64,000 nt of DNA from NCBI RefSeq assembly GCF_963662255.1, contig NC_085050.1, positions 20,818,131-20,882,130 of the forward strand, in the 5' to 3' direction. The position numbers and the translations under genes are program-made. The notes under the pieces are model-generated. The model saw only the letters and a program-made list of their open reading frames with translations. It searched no databases and was not told the DNA's origin. Of the stretch, positions 1 to 10,225 are shown piece after piece (position 1 is the stretch's first letter; the number at the start of each line of letters is the position of its first letter). Origin of the DNA: Cinclus cinclus (Eukaryota > Chordata > Aves > Passeriformes > Cinclidae).

Positions 1-2618
1 CATTTCAAAATAAGCTTTCCTACAATTGTTTCAGAATTCAGTTTGTTTTTTGGGGGGTTTTTTTTGGTTTTTTTGAGAATTTTATTTAATAGTTAAACTC
101 AATTTTTTGGTGTATTCTTTACTTTCACTATCATTTCTTAACAGGAGCAAAGAGAGTATTTATTACATGCAGAGTTCTAACAAAAATGCCAGCCATGAAA
201 CTAACAAAATACGCATATTAATAAAATCAACCCTCTTGTAAAGTATTTTATACATGTGAAAGTTCTATTTCTCATTGAATTTCTTTCATTGCTTTAAAGC
301 ACCTATATTTTATGGGGCCTTCTCTATGAAATATAAAACAGAGGTTTACAATACTTGGAGTTAAAATTGCATCCATAATTCAAATAAATATTGCTGGGTG
401 AAGACAAAATATCTAGCATTTCTTCCAGTAAACCTGGTATCTTATGGGATAACTCTGATGTAGTTTACATTATTTTAGATCTCAGAAAAATTCACCAGCA
501 TCACCTGAGTGAAGTTCAAATTAATTCACCTGAGAATATTTGATTAAGAGTTGAAAGACATGAAAAGCAAAAAGAATATCGGGAAAAGTACAAATAAGAA
601 ATAAGGGGAAAGTCTACAACATTTTTTCTAACATATAGCGCTATCGAAAAAAAAAATATTTTAGTGTTATTGTTATAGTGTGTTACTGGCTTATGTTGCT
701 CTGTTTACTTCTGCACTGGATGCCTTTAGGCTTAAATTTACTGTAAATCCAAGTTGCTGAAGTAGGCATTGACTGTATCTCTGCAAAGCTACCTTCAGGG
801 ATCTGTGCAACACCCTCAATGCTTACGAGAGATTGATTTGTAGCTTCAAGCATAAGACACTTAAGGGGATCTGAAACTAGGATGGCCACACAGGTGACCT
901 TACAGCCTGCCTAGGGTGAGATAAGAAGCTGGATGCTCTGGTAGTGCCCCCTGAAGGCCAGCTCATGCAACCCTTTCAGTTAACATATGAATCCATGAAA
1001 TACCTATACTTAAGGTGACGATAATATAGATCTTTTTAAAAAGAATAAAACAAAGCCAAAGCAAATGTAACGTGCTTAGTGTAAAATGTAGATAATGTTA
1101 AAAAATTGCAATAAAATGGAAGATATATACAATTCTTAATTTTTCCATCTGACAGAGTTGTAAATCTATCAGAGGCAAACTGAAACAGAAAAAAAACAAA
1201 CAAAAAACCTCCAATAATAATAATTTGGATCAATATTTTTATTGACTGTCATTTTTGTTTAAGAAAATTGTTCCAGTATTAATATAAAAACAGCAAAGAT
1301 ACCAAAGGGCCAAATAATGACATGGGGAAAAGGAACAGGAAGGATATTTCATCTTCCCTTAAACTGAGAGGTGTTTACCCTAAAGAAGAAAGTGTTTACT
1401 TGAGCTATGGAAAAATATGAATAGATTTTCTGCATTTACAAGATCAGTTATATTTCTCATTGTCTAGCTGTCTTCTATCCATCCAAGTATTGTGTTAGAA
1501 GTAGATAAGTTGTCAATAATGTTTGAAACAACCCCACATAATAAGCACAATTAAATAACTCTGGGAGAAGAAATGAGTGTTGCGTGTTGACAGTTTGAAT
1601 ATTCTGTGCAAAGAGGACAGACTTTGAAGAAATGCACTTTACCTCAGCGTATTCTCTAGATTGAAAGAACTCATGTTTACATTTTTTCAAAATATATCAT
1701 ATAACAGAATACTATTATTTACAATATTGTCTCCTTAGTGCTTTATGCATTTCTAGCCTGAATAACATGTTCTCTAAGGGCCCAATTCAGCAAATATTAC
1801 TGCAGCTGATTAATTTTACTTTCATGTTTCATCCCTTTGAAATGAAATGCATCAGGAAGATGAATGCAAGTAATAGTTATACAGGCATTTGGAGAATCAG
1901 GTCTGGATTTAAATACAGTAGAGCTTATTGGTCGGATCAGTCAAGGAAACATTTATTTCCACTAGAAAAAAACCCCCTAATTTAAAACATTTAAATTGTT
2001 TAGGACTGGGAGAAATTAATGAAATGACAAAATGGTGGGAAAAACCTTTTTGAACTGTAGGAAAAATTTCTGTGTGTTTAATACTCTGGTGTATGAGGAA
2101 TAAGTCCTTAAGCTTTCTTTGATATAAAATAGCACATCATCTGGGAAGACAAAACCAAAGCAAGAGAGGCTGATATTTCTTTCAAATTGATAGATGAGGA
2201 AAGAAGCTTGACTTTTTGATAGCATTGGATAATTTCTGATTTAAGACGTAAATGAAATTAGTAGGATGTAACGAAATTCTGTGATATGGTACATTGTCTT
2301 CATGCTACTTCAAAAGTTGTTTAGAAAATTCAGTGGCTTATTCTTCTATATCTCCTTTGAGGCAACATAAACATGGATTTTTCCTTAGTATTTTGTTCAT
2401 GGCACTTATGTAATATTTTTTATTGAAAATTCCCATTTACAGTATTAACTCCCATTTCCAGTATTAACTGAATTATGCATTAATAGAGGCTAAACTTATT
2501 TTTAAAGATAATAAATAAATTGCATATATTTAGTGGTTTATTTAAAATAATACTTATGTATAAAATTACTAAAAAACCTGTTATGTTTCCTTGGAAGAGC
2601 ATTATATTTCTATATATT

Positions 2619-2621
<3 letters not shown>
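1..2621. other. AT-rich unique DNA, no gene
   Basis: No recognisable gene or interspersed repeat. Open frames are at most 72 codons, as expected by chance in AT-rich DNA. A short T-rich stretch broken by G runs lies at about 40-77. Several A or T homopolymers of 6-10 bases are scattered through it. Confidence 0.7.

Positions 2622-2669
<48 letters not shown>
2622..2669. repeat. (AC)24 dinucleotide microsatellite
   Basis: About 24 uninterrupted AC units, followed by a short TATA/GATATA-rich flank to about 2706. Its length and purity suggest a polymorphic locus. Alternating purine-pyrimidine DNA of this kind can adopt Z-form. Confidence 0.97.
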
Positions 2670-2671
<2 letters not shown>

Positions 2672-3519
2672 CTCCCACTATATATAGGGATATATGTATA
2701 TATATGCTTATAGACTCCTAATAAGGAACATTTGTGGCAGAACATGACTTAAATGTAAACCTCTTCCTTATTTAATCCACATATTTTATTTTGTTTCTTC
2801 TAATAAAAATAAATTACTACTTTCTACACTATTCTACTTCCATCATGTTGTCCTCCCCAGTAATTACTTTTGAGGAAGTTCATACCTCACTAGTTCCTAG
2901 TAAAGGTAACATTTCCAAAAACTGCGGGAATCCCCTTTCTGTGCTGTAACAAGCAATAAGGTAGTGAAAGACCTTTGAAGTAAAGTCCGAGTGACCTGAT
3001 AAATAGAGTTGGTAAAATGACCCTAGAGCTGGAAAGACCATATATTTGAACTCTCTGTAGAACTTGGCATCATTTGATGAGCAAGTACATCAGGCTTGGA
3101 GCTTACTTCGTCATAGTCTCCTCGGTATCTTTGCACTAATCACCAATACACCAGAATAGACCAGAGTTTTGTCACCCAAGTCTGGTCACCTTTCATCTTC
3201 TTTAGTTATAATGTATAAAGTTAGGGTTCTGAGTGAACTGTGTCATGGTAAAGAACTGCATTTTTATTAACATGATCTCTTACTGACAGCTTTGTTTCAA
3301 GGCTCAGCAAATCATCAGACAGGATGTTATGCTTACTTTACTTATCCCTTAAGGAAGGTCTCTCACAAACAGCTGCTCCTTATCTGCATGCCTAAGCAGG
3401 TGCTTCTAATGACACCATCATTAGGAAGCTCAAAAGAAAAGCTAAACACACATTTATTTTTGCCGAGCTTTTAATGTTTATTATTTGTTATCTTGTTTAT
3501 CTTGACATCAGAATTTAAA
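2670..3519. other. unique intergenic or intronic DNA, no gene
   Basis: Mixed-composition sequence. Nothing I recognise apart from the TA-rich microsatellite flank at its left end. Confidence 0.6.
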
Positions 3520-3756
3520 TGTGGACTTCTTGGTGCTGGGAGTACTTGAACAAGTTAAGATTAAATATAAGGAAAAAATTATTTGCATAAATTGTTGCCA
3601 AACATTAGAACAGGCTTTCCAGAGATGTGGTAGTCTCTTCATCTCTGGAGGTGTTCAAAAAAACTTGGATGTGGCACTCGAGGACGTGGTGGTGATGCAG
3701 GGTTGATGTTTGGACTTGGTGATGCTTTTCCCCACACAAATCTTCCTATGATTCTA
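3520..3756 (+). mobile_element. CR1 LINE, 5'-truncated 3' end
   Basis: The + strand reads the extreme C-terminus of CR1 ORF2 followed by its short 3' end. In one frame the residues FISGGVQKNLDVALEDVV (about 3638-3691) match the family's usual ending (a Ser-Leu-Glu-Val-Phe-Lys-like stretch, then a hydrophobic DVAL segment). The copy ends with cctatgattcta, the degraded CR1 tail octamer (ATTCTATG type). Only about 240 bp remain, which is normal for the heavily 5'-truncated CR1 copies of bird genomes. The left boundary is approximate. Confidence 0.85.
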
Positions 3757-3887
3757 AGTAAGGGCGTTTGTTACATTGGTGTTTAAAAAATGTAAAGAAA
3801 TCAGTGAATTTGTTAAGTATTTGTAGGTGCAATCACATAGTTTCATCTTCTTTCTTCATGTGTTCTGTCTCAGTCCAGGTTATATGA

Positions 3888-3930
<43 letters not shown>

Positions 3931-3938
3931 CACACACA
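3888..3938. repeat. compound microsatellite (CT)n(TA)n(CA)n
   Basis: About 11 CT units (3888-3910), 10 TA units (3911-3930) and 4 CA units (3931-3938) abut without spacers. Confidence 0.95.
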
Positions 3939-4828
3939 TTACATGATATTGGGAAAATTTGTGTTTCAACATTATGTTAAGTAAATATATATGTATGTGT
4001 CAGAGAAACAGCAATTATATAAATGAGTTCTTCAAAGTTTCAATTTTGAATTGTGTGAGCTTGTACTTAATGGAGCACAACTGCAACAGAATTTTCATTA
4101 TCATATATTTTTTTGTCTATTAAAGTGAGATACAAAACCTTCTCAGTGAAAGAAAGAACTAATAAAGTAATAACAAAGAAACTGGAAAAATTAAAACCTA
4201 AGGAATAGTATTTCTTCTTTAGATACAATCTTCACAACTAACAAGAGATTAATTATTTGAATATAATTGTTTTCTGTGAACCAGTTGAAATGCATTTTCT
4301 TTACTGCTCTGCCTGTTTCATGTCTCCTACATAAAACCCCTTTTGCTTAACTTTATTATGTCCAAATATGACTGTTTTTTTCTCCTTAATGACTTAATGC
4401 AGAATCATTCCTTCTTGCTATTGAATAGTTTGACCCAAGTCCAAACAAGCACTAAAGCTTAAATGCAAACCTCCAAAACATAAGACTGAAATGAATAGAA
4501 AATTATGTGATTAAGTGCTTTGTTGGATGAAGGCCACAGTGTTTAGTATCTTGAAGACTCTTGGGGGAATAAATAATCCAATGTAAGAAATAGATCTGTT
4601 TTAAGAGTATGCATAAAGATCAATTGTACCAAAACCAGAATTTTGAATTTATAGATGCACCTTAACTTTAATGTTGTGGAAGTCAATGTAACATTTTTTA
4701 GGAGACTATGATTTTAGTGCAGTATTAACTGTATACACTTTGTAATTGGATGATATCAATTTACCAGTTTTATATTCTTCCTTCTTCTCTAACCAAACAA
4801 AAAAATCTTAGAGAACCTCATTTTGAGT
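3939..4828. other. AT-rich unique DNA, no gene
   Basis: No gene or repeat recognised between the compound microsatellite and the LTR. Confidence 0.6.
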
Positions 4829-5090
4829 TGTATTGAGTCTGGCTGATCTGGAATTCATTTTCTCACAGCAGCCCTCACAGTGCTGCTCTGTGCACTGGTA
4901 GCTGGAAAGGTGCTGCTAACACAGCAGTGGTTTGGGTACTGCTGGGCAGGGCTGGCACAGCAGCAGCACTGTCTCTCAACATTCCCCCCACATCACAGGG
5001 CTGGGAATGGGCAAGATCCTGGGAAGGGACAGAACCAGGCTGACCCAAACTGACCACAGAGGTATTCCATACCATATGGCATCAGCTCAG

Positions 5091-5098
5091 ATATAAAA
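5091..5098 (+). promoter_or_regulatory. TATA box of the family-A LTR
   Basis: The sequence atataaaa lies at the expected place in U3, just downstream of the ccatatgg block. It is the only one of the three family-A LTRs here that keeps an intact TATA box. Activity is not implied. Confidence 0.55.
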
Positions 5099-5307
5099 GC
5101 TAAGGGAAGGAGGTGGAATGGAGGGAGGGGAGCAGGCACTTGCTATTTTAAAGGTTTGCCTTCTGGACCAACACTGTACTGAAGCATTCCACATGTGCTG
5201 AGGTCTTGCTTCTTGGGAAGTGGCTGAACATTGCTCGATGACAGGAAGAAGAGATTAAACCTTTTTTTCTCTTTGCTTATACATGCACAAACTTTTTCTT
5301 TTGTTTC

Positions 5308-5313
5308 AGTAAA
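5308..5313 (+). terminator. polyadenylation-type signal of the family-A LTR
   Basis: AGTAAA sits where the family usually has ATTAAA or AATAAA in the R region, just before the ctgccttatctcaacc block. It is a weak variant. Confidence 0.4.
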
Positions 5314-5519
5314 CTGCCTTATCTCAACCTATGAGTGGTTTGCCATTTTATGCTCTTCCCCAGTTCAGTATGGAGAGGAGTGGCAGAGTGATTTGGTGGG
5401 CACGTGGTGTCAAGCAAAAGTCTATCCACTACAGAAGTCACTGATTCAAAACATTTAATTCCAGCATGTAAAATTCTTAACGGTCCTCTTATGTAAAAAT
5501 TAGACTTTTATGGTCAAGA

Positions 5520-5870
5520 TCAGAGAGTGACTAAATGGTGTTCCGAACATGTTGGAAGATTGGCCACAAAATGTAGTGATTCAAATCTTACACTCTATCT
5601 CAGGAGCAGTAGCAAGGCAAGTACTCCAGGAGTCTGTAGTGGGATCTGCATACTTTTTAATGATCTGAAGGAAGCGATGAAGTGCTTGATTATCAAGTTT
5701 GCAGATAACTCCAAATAGAATAATGAGTCAATATGATTGGGATAACGACTACTATTGAGATGGACCTCAACAGGCTGGAGGGATGGGCTATCAGGAACCT
5801 TATAAAATTAAATCAAGATAAATGTCTGTAGGGTACATCTGTGAGGTCCACAAGAAGACCAGTTAAAAAT
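5520..5870 (+). mobile_element. CR1 LINE fragment, internal reverse transcriptase region
   Basis: The + strand encodes a decayed part of CR1 ORF2 around the reverse transcriptase active site and the segment just after it (see the pseudogene entry). There is no 3' tail, so it is truncated at both ends. The piece from 5520 to about 5590 is only tentatively included. It follows the solo LTR by less than 200 bp but is not a continuation of the CR1 3' end at 3520-3756, because the order would be wrong for one copy. Confidence 0.8.
5590..5845 (+). pseudogene. CR1 ORF2 reverse transcriptase remnant
   Basis: One frame reads LFNDLKEAMKCLIIKFADNS (about 5656-5715), the CR1 segment that normally reads NDLDxGxECxxxKFADDTK. 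The catalytic pair of aspartates is DN here, so the second Asp is lost. After a frameshift and stop codons, another frame reads MDLNRLEGWAIRNLIKLNQ (about 5762-5818), the RDLDRLEKWADRNLMKFN-like region that follows the active site in the family. It is a dead relic. Confidence 0.8.
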
Positions 5871-8420
5871 TATGCAATAGTTAGTATGTGCATACAGTAA
5901 GAAAACCCCAAAACCTCCGAAAGTCCACTGTCCCTGCAAAACACACAGTCTGCATATAATAAAGTTTAGAAAAATCTAAAGACAAAACGAGAGTTCATTA
6001 TTTCCTTTAAGATTTCTTTTTGTCTAATAATCAAGATTAACTTCTGTAGAGGCATGAGACAGGTGGAAGTATATGAGCAAAAGTTATAAATAATTGATTA
6101 AACTACCTTGTGGTAAGCAAAACCCAACTTTTCTCAATGAAGTCTCATGATAAGTAATCTCATCTATCCCAATATTGTTAAAAGGATTATGGCAGCAAGA
6201 AGAACAAAGTGAGTTCTTTAACATTTCACCAGGATTAATTTTTCATTATAGAAAAGAACTGAGTGGTTGATAGAAAATGGAACAGACTCTATACATTATC
6301 TTGCAGCTGTAGGAAAAAAGCAAAGCTAGCATCTTATATATTTAGTTTCCTATTGGTATTAGTATCTGGTTTTAAAATATGCATAAATGTGTAAAAAAAG
6401 CTGATTAAAAAGCATCAGATAAAAAACTCAACAACCTGTGAAGAGATTTGTGAGCCATGAAACTAAATCCCAAGTAATTTTTTTATGGATTTCTTAACAA
6501 AAATATTTATCTAGCATTGTCATCCATAATGTATTGAGGTCAACAAAAATTAGACCACAGACGGTTGGTGTATTTCTAAGAATAGTGAGCAATATATATT
6601 CTGGCTTGAAGAAGCATTATTTATTTATTTTCTCAAATTATATTTCTAAGACCTGCTGATTCAGAAAGCAATACTGCCTATTCATATATGTACACGGATA
6701 CAGAAGCAACATGTTGTTAATGGGAAGCACAAAGTTTATGCACTTCTAGTTGCTAAGTTCTTCCTTTAATCTTCAAATTTCTCTTTTATAGGCATTTATA
6801 TTGAAGAAAATGAACGGAAACTGAGGAATCAGTCCAAACTTCTTTTCTTTGGTTAAGCAGTGCAGATAAAAAACAGCTTAAGCATTACACTAAAAAATAA
6901 GTTTTCATTTATGAGATTATTTTAAATTAATTTTGAAAAGGTTTCATTTTAAAAAATGAAAGTTGGCTAGGTGAAAAAAAAAAGAGGGAATTTTCTTTAT
7001 TAGTCTCTGATAAATTTCTGTTGATAAATGTACTTTTATACCCACAGTTAACAGCTCCTGATTAAAAATATGTTAATAAAAATGCACTACTTCCACCTTT
7101 TTAAGGTAAGATTCTTTGACCTAGAATTTAGCAAGTATACTATTAGTCCTGAGACATGCCATATTTGCAAAGATTTAGGTCATGTGTGTACTAGATTTTC
7201 ATTTTATTGATGAAATTCAATCTATTCATGTAAGCTATACCATTATGTCACAACTGTCTTTCTACGTATTCTATCACAAATAGACATTAATCCTATAACA
7301 TTTTTAATAGTCACTGTTAATTTTTAAAAACTTTTTCTGTGAAAATAATTTTATGCACAAATCATGGCTAATTTACATGACTGATGACATTCACCACTGT
7401 CAGAATCTTCAATCTGCAGCAAAAGTAGCATCTAAGCTGATTCTTATAATTGCATTTTATAAGGGAAAATATTTCACATATTGGTGTATTCAATGTTTTG
7501 AATAAGTGCTCTCAAGACATTTAGATGTTTTAACATTGGTGCTTAGTACTGGCATTTTTACCTCTTGAAGTTTAAATTATGACACTGTAACATCAAACTC
7601 GTAAGGTATGTAGTGATAACTGAGCACACACAAGACTAAAATTACACTATTATCCTTAAAATTACTCATGCTTCTAAGGCTGTCACAAAATTTACACTTA
7701 GGGCTTCTCCTTTAAATGTATTTGATAATTTGTAAAAATTTAGTCTGTAGCAATTATCATGTGTAATTACAAAATTAAGTGATTCACAAACCTGATGAAA
7801 TTGTTGAAAGTTTAAACAATTACTTTTTACTTTCCTGTACACTCTCTGCTTACTCTCAATACCATTTTTCTAGGAGCTAAGTGCAGGGGCTGTGCAGATT
7901 TCTGTTTTATAAGGCTGCATTGGGTAGTGGCTTCAGCAAACCAATTCAGATGACTGCTTACCTCCAGAATGAAGTTCTCATATTTCTCATATCATATAGA
8001 TTTCATATTATTGACATGCATTTTTATAATAATAACACAATCTTAAGCTAACCTAAAAAAATTGTATTTTCTATTGCTTGTTCATTTATATTTTCCAGCT
8101 GTAGATTTCTGATGCTTGGTTATATCCAGGTTTGTATTTGAACCTGTAGTTCAAATTCATCCATATCCTTGCTTGAGCTCTTGCACTGTATTACAAATAT
8201 TTTGTTTGTTGCTCATGTCTTGCTTAGGCTGAGTGCTGCACTATCACTCTTTCCTATGTCCTTACTTACTGATCTCATGTTCTTCATCACTATTAACATA
8301 GTTGTTGCTTTTTCTGTTGGATTCTAGCATTTTTGACTCATAATTATACTGCACTGCAGTAAATCTTAACTGTAAACATTTTAGAGTATGCAGTATAACT
8401 AAGTAGCATTAGGAAAATGA
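5871..8420. other. AT-rich unique DNA, no gene
   Basis: About 2.5 kb of low-GC sequence with no frame over about 60 codons and no repeat I recognise. Short A/T runs only. Confidence 0.65.
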
Positions 8421-10225
8421 TTCATAGAAACAGAGTCGTGCTTCAACTCCTGCTGCAATGAGCAGGGACATCTCCAACTAGATCAGGTTGCCCAGATGGA
8501 GCCCCATCCAACCTGACTGTGAATGCTTCCAGAGATGGGGCATCCACCACCTCTCTGGGAAAACTGTTTCACCTACCTTATTGTAAAAATGTCTATCTAG
8601 TATAAATCTATTTTCTTTTAGTTTAAAGGTATTCCTCCTTTTCCTACCACTACAGTTCCTACTAAGAAGTTTGTACCAAATTTTCTTACAAGCCCTCTTT
8701 AGATATTGGCCGCAATTAGGTCACTCCTAAGCCTTCTCTCCTTCAGGCTGAATAATTCCAATTTTCTTAACCTTTCCTTGTAGGGAGTTGTTCCATTCCT
8801 CTAATCATTTTTGTTTTCGTCCTCCAGGCCTACTGCAACAGGTCCACCTTTTCCGTGCCGAGAACTCCAGAGCAGGATATGGTGCACCACTTGGGGTTTT
8901 ACCAGGGGAGAGTAGAGGGACAGAGTTTGATGTCATCCACAAACTTCTTGAGTATACACTTGATCCCACTATGACATTAATGAAGATAATGAACATTAAA
9001 AGGGTCTGAGTTTGGATCTCTGAGTGGCACCTCTTATCACTGATGCCCATCAAGACTCACACAACCAATTCCTCATTCACTGAAAAGTCTACCCGTCAAG
9101 TTCATCTCTGTCCAATTAAAAAAATATGGTAGGGCACCATGAAAGCCTTACAGAAGCCCAGACATGTGGCATCTGCAGCTTTTCCCTTATCCACTGATTT
9201 AGTCACTCCATCACAGAAGGCGAGTAGGTTGTTCAGGCAAAATTTGACCTTGGTGTGCTGGCTGTCTTGCATAACTTCCTTGTCCCCCATTATGCCTTAT
9301 CATATCCTTCCGTGATGTTCTCATGCACAGAGGTGAGGCTGACAGGTCAGTAGTTACCAGGGTCCTCCTTTCAACCTGTTTTAAACATGGGTGTCATGTC
9401 ATCCTTTTTCTAAGCACCAGGGCTTTTATCTGACTGCCATGGCTTTTTAAAGTGGCTTGGCCACTCCATTATCCAATCCCACACAACTCTTGGAATCTCT
9501 CATAAGGTCTCATAGCCTTGTGTACATTCAGGTTCCTCAGGTAGTCACAGACCTGATCTCTTAAAGTGGGTAGGATTTTGCTCCCAACAGTGCCTGCCTT
9601 ACAGCCCATCCACTCAGGTAATATGGGAAGAAAAGTTGCCATCAAAGACTGAGGCACAGGTATGTCAGTCTTCTCTTCTTGCACTGTTGCCAATTTTGTC
9701 AGGGTTTTATTACCTTTCTTTTTTGGCTGACACCTGTAGAAGTCATTATTATTCTTTGCATCTCTTGCCAACTTCAGCTCTAGCTGTACTTTGGCCTTTC
9801 TGAACCATCCCTACACAACTGAGCAGTGTCCCTATACTCTTTCCAGGTTACCTGACCCTACTTCCACTACCTGTACATTTCCTTCCTGGCCTTTAGTTTG
9901 ACCAGCAGGTCTTGACTCAGTCATACTGGTCTCTTGCCTTCCTTTCTTTTTTTCTTACATCTGGTGTTTTAGAGCTCTTGTTCTCTATAAAATATGTCTT
10001 TAAAGGTCTGCTCTCTCTGTTCTGCTCCCTTGCCCCTGAGGGCAGTTTCCTATTAATTAATTTTTTGAATAGATTGAAATTTGCTTTCCCAAAATTTTCG
10101 GTCCTGACTTTGTTCTTTGCCTGACCCATATCCCTCAGAATGTTTTCCATAAGTGCTAAGTTGGACCAGTCACTTACAATATCTCTTAAGATTAGTGACA
10201 AAGTCCAAGTTTTCTGATTGCAGAG
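8421..10225 (-). mobile_element. CR1 LINE, long antisense copy
   Basis: The longest CR1 copy in the window. Read on the - strand it runs from the linker between endonuclease and reverse transcriptase (near 10200), through the reverse transcriptase, to the 3' end at 8421. The + strand there begins ttcatagaaacag, a decayed tail octamer, followed by the usual catccaacc and ccaccacctctctggg blocks. Compared with the family layout, sequence between the active-site motif (8932-8943) and the later segment starting near 8926 is missing, apparently a few hundred bases. The 5' boundary near 10225 is approximate because similarity fades. Confidence 0.9.
8930..10201 (-). pseudogene. CR1 ORF2 (reverse transcriptase) pseudogene
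   Basis: Recognisable - strand blocks appear in CR1 order: VRTENFGKANFNLFKKL in the linker (within 9917-10201); LARDAKNNNDFYRC and RDQVCDYLRNLNVHKAM (within 9469-9771); KEDPGNY-stop-PVSLTSV (about 9331-9375), where the usual Arg of NYRPVSLTS is a stop; LLAFCDGVTKSVDKG and CLGFCKAF (within 9102-9290); and the catalytic motif FVDD at 8932-8943, normally FADD. The blocks lie in at least three reading frames, so several frameshifts have occurred. It was a non-LTR retrotransposon polymerase and is now inactive. Confidence 0.88.

Larger units (their letters stand above)
4829..5433 (+). mobile_element. solo LTR, avian ERVL-like family A
   Basis: About 605 bp with the layout of a common avian ERV LTR. 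It starts tgtattgagtctggctg and ends ctatccactaca. In order it holds a GC-richer U3, a conserved block around attccataccatatgg (about 5065-5080), a TATA box at 5091-5098, a gtggctgaacattg block near 5220, an AGTAAA polyadenylation-type signal at 5308-5313, a ctcaacctatgag block, and the terminal segment with gtgatttggtgggcacgtgg. Flanks TGAGT (4824-4828) and GAAGT (5434-5438) may be a decayed 5-bp target duplication. No gag, pol or env lies next to it, so it is a solo LTR. Family assignment is from memory of the consensus. Confidence 0.86.

Noticed and set aside
3520..5870. Reading 3520-3756 and 5520-5870 as one CR1 split by the LTR
   Set aside because: On the + strand the CR1 3' end comes before the RT segment, the reverse of the order in a single copy, so they are separate insertions.
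9917..10124. 70-codon + strand frame with hydrophobic residues, looking like a membrane peptide
   Set aside because: It is the antisense of the CR1 ORF2 linker region, whose - strand reading matches the family.
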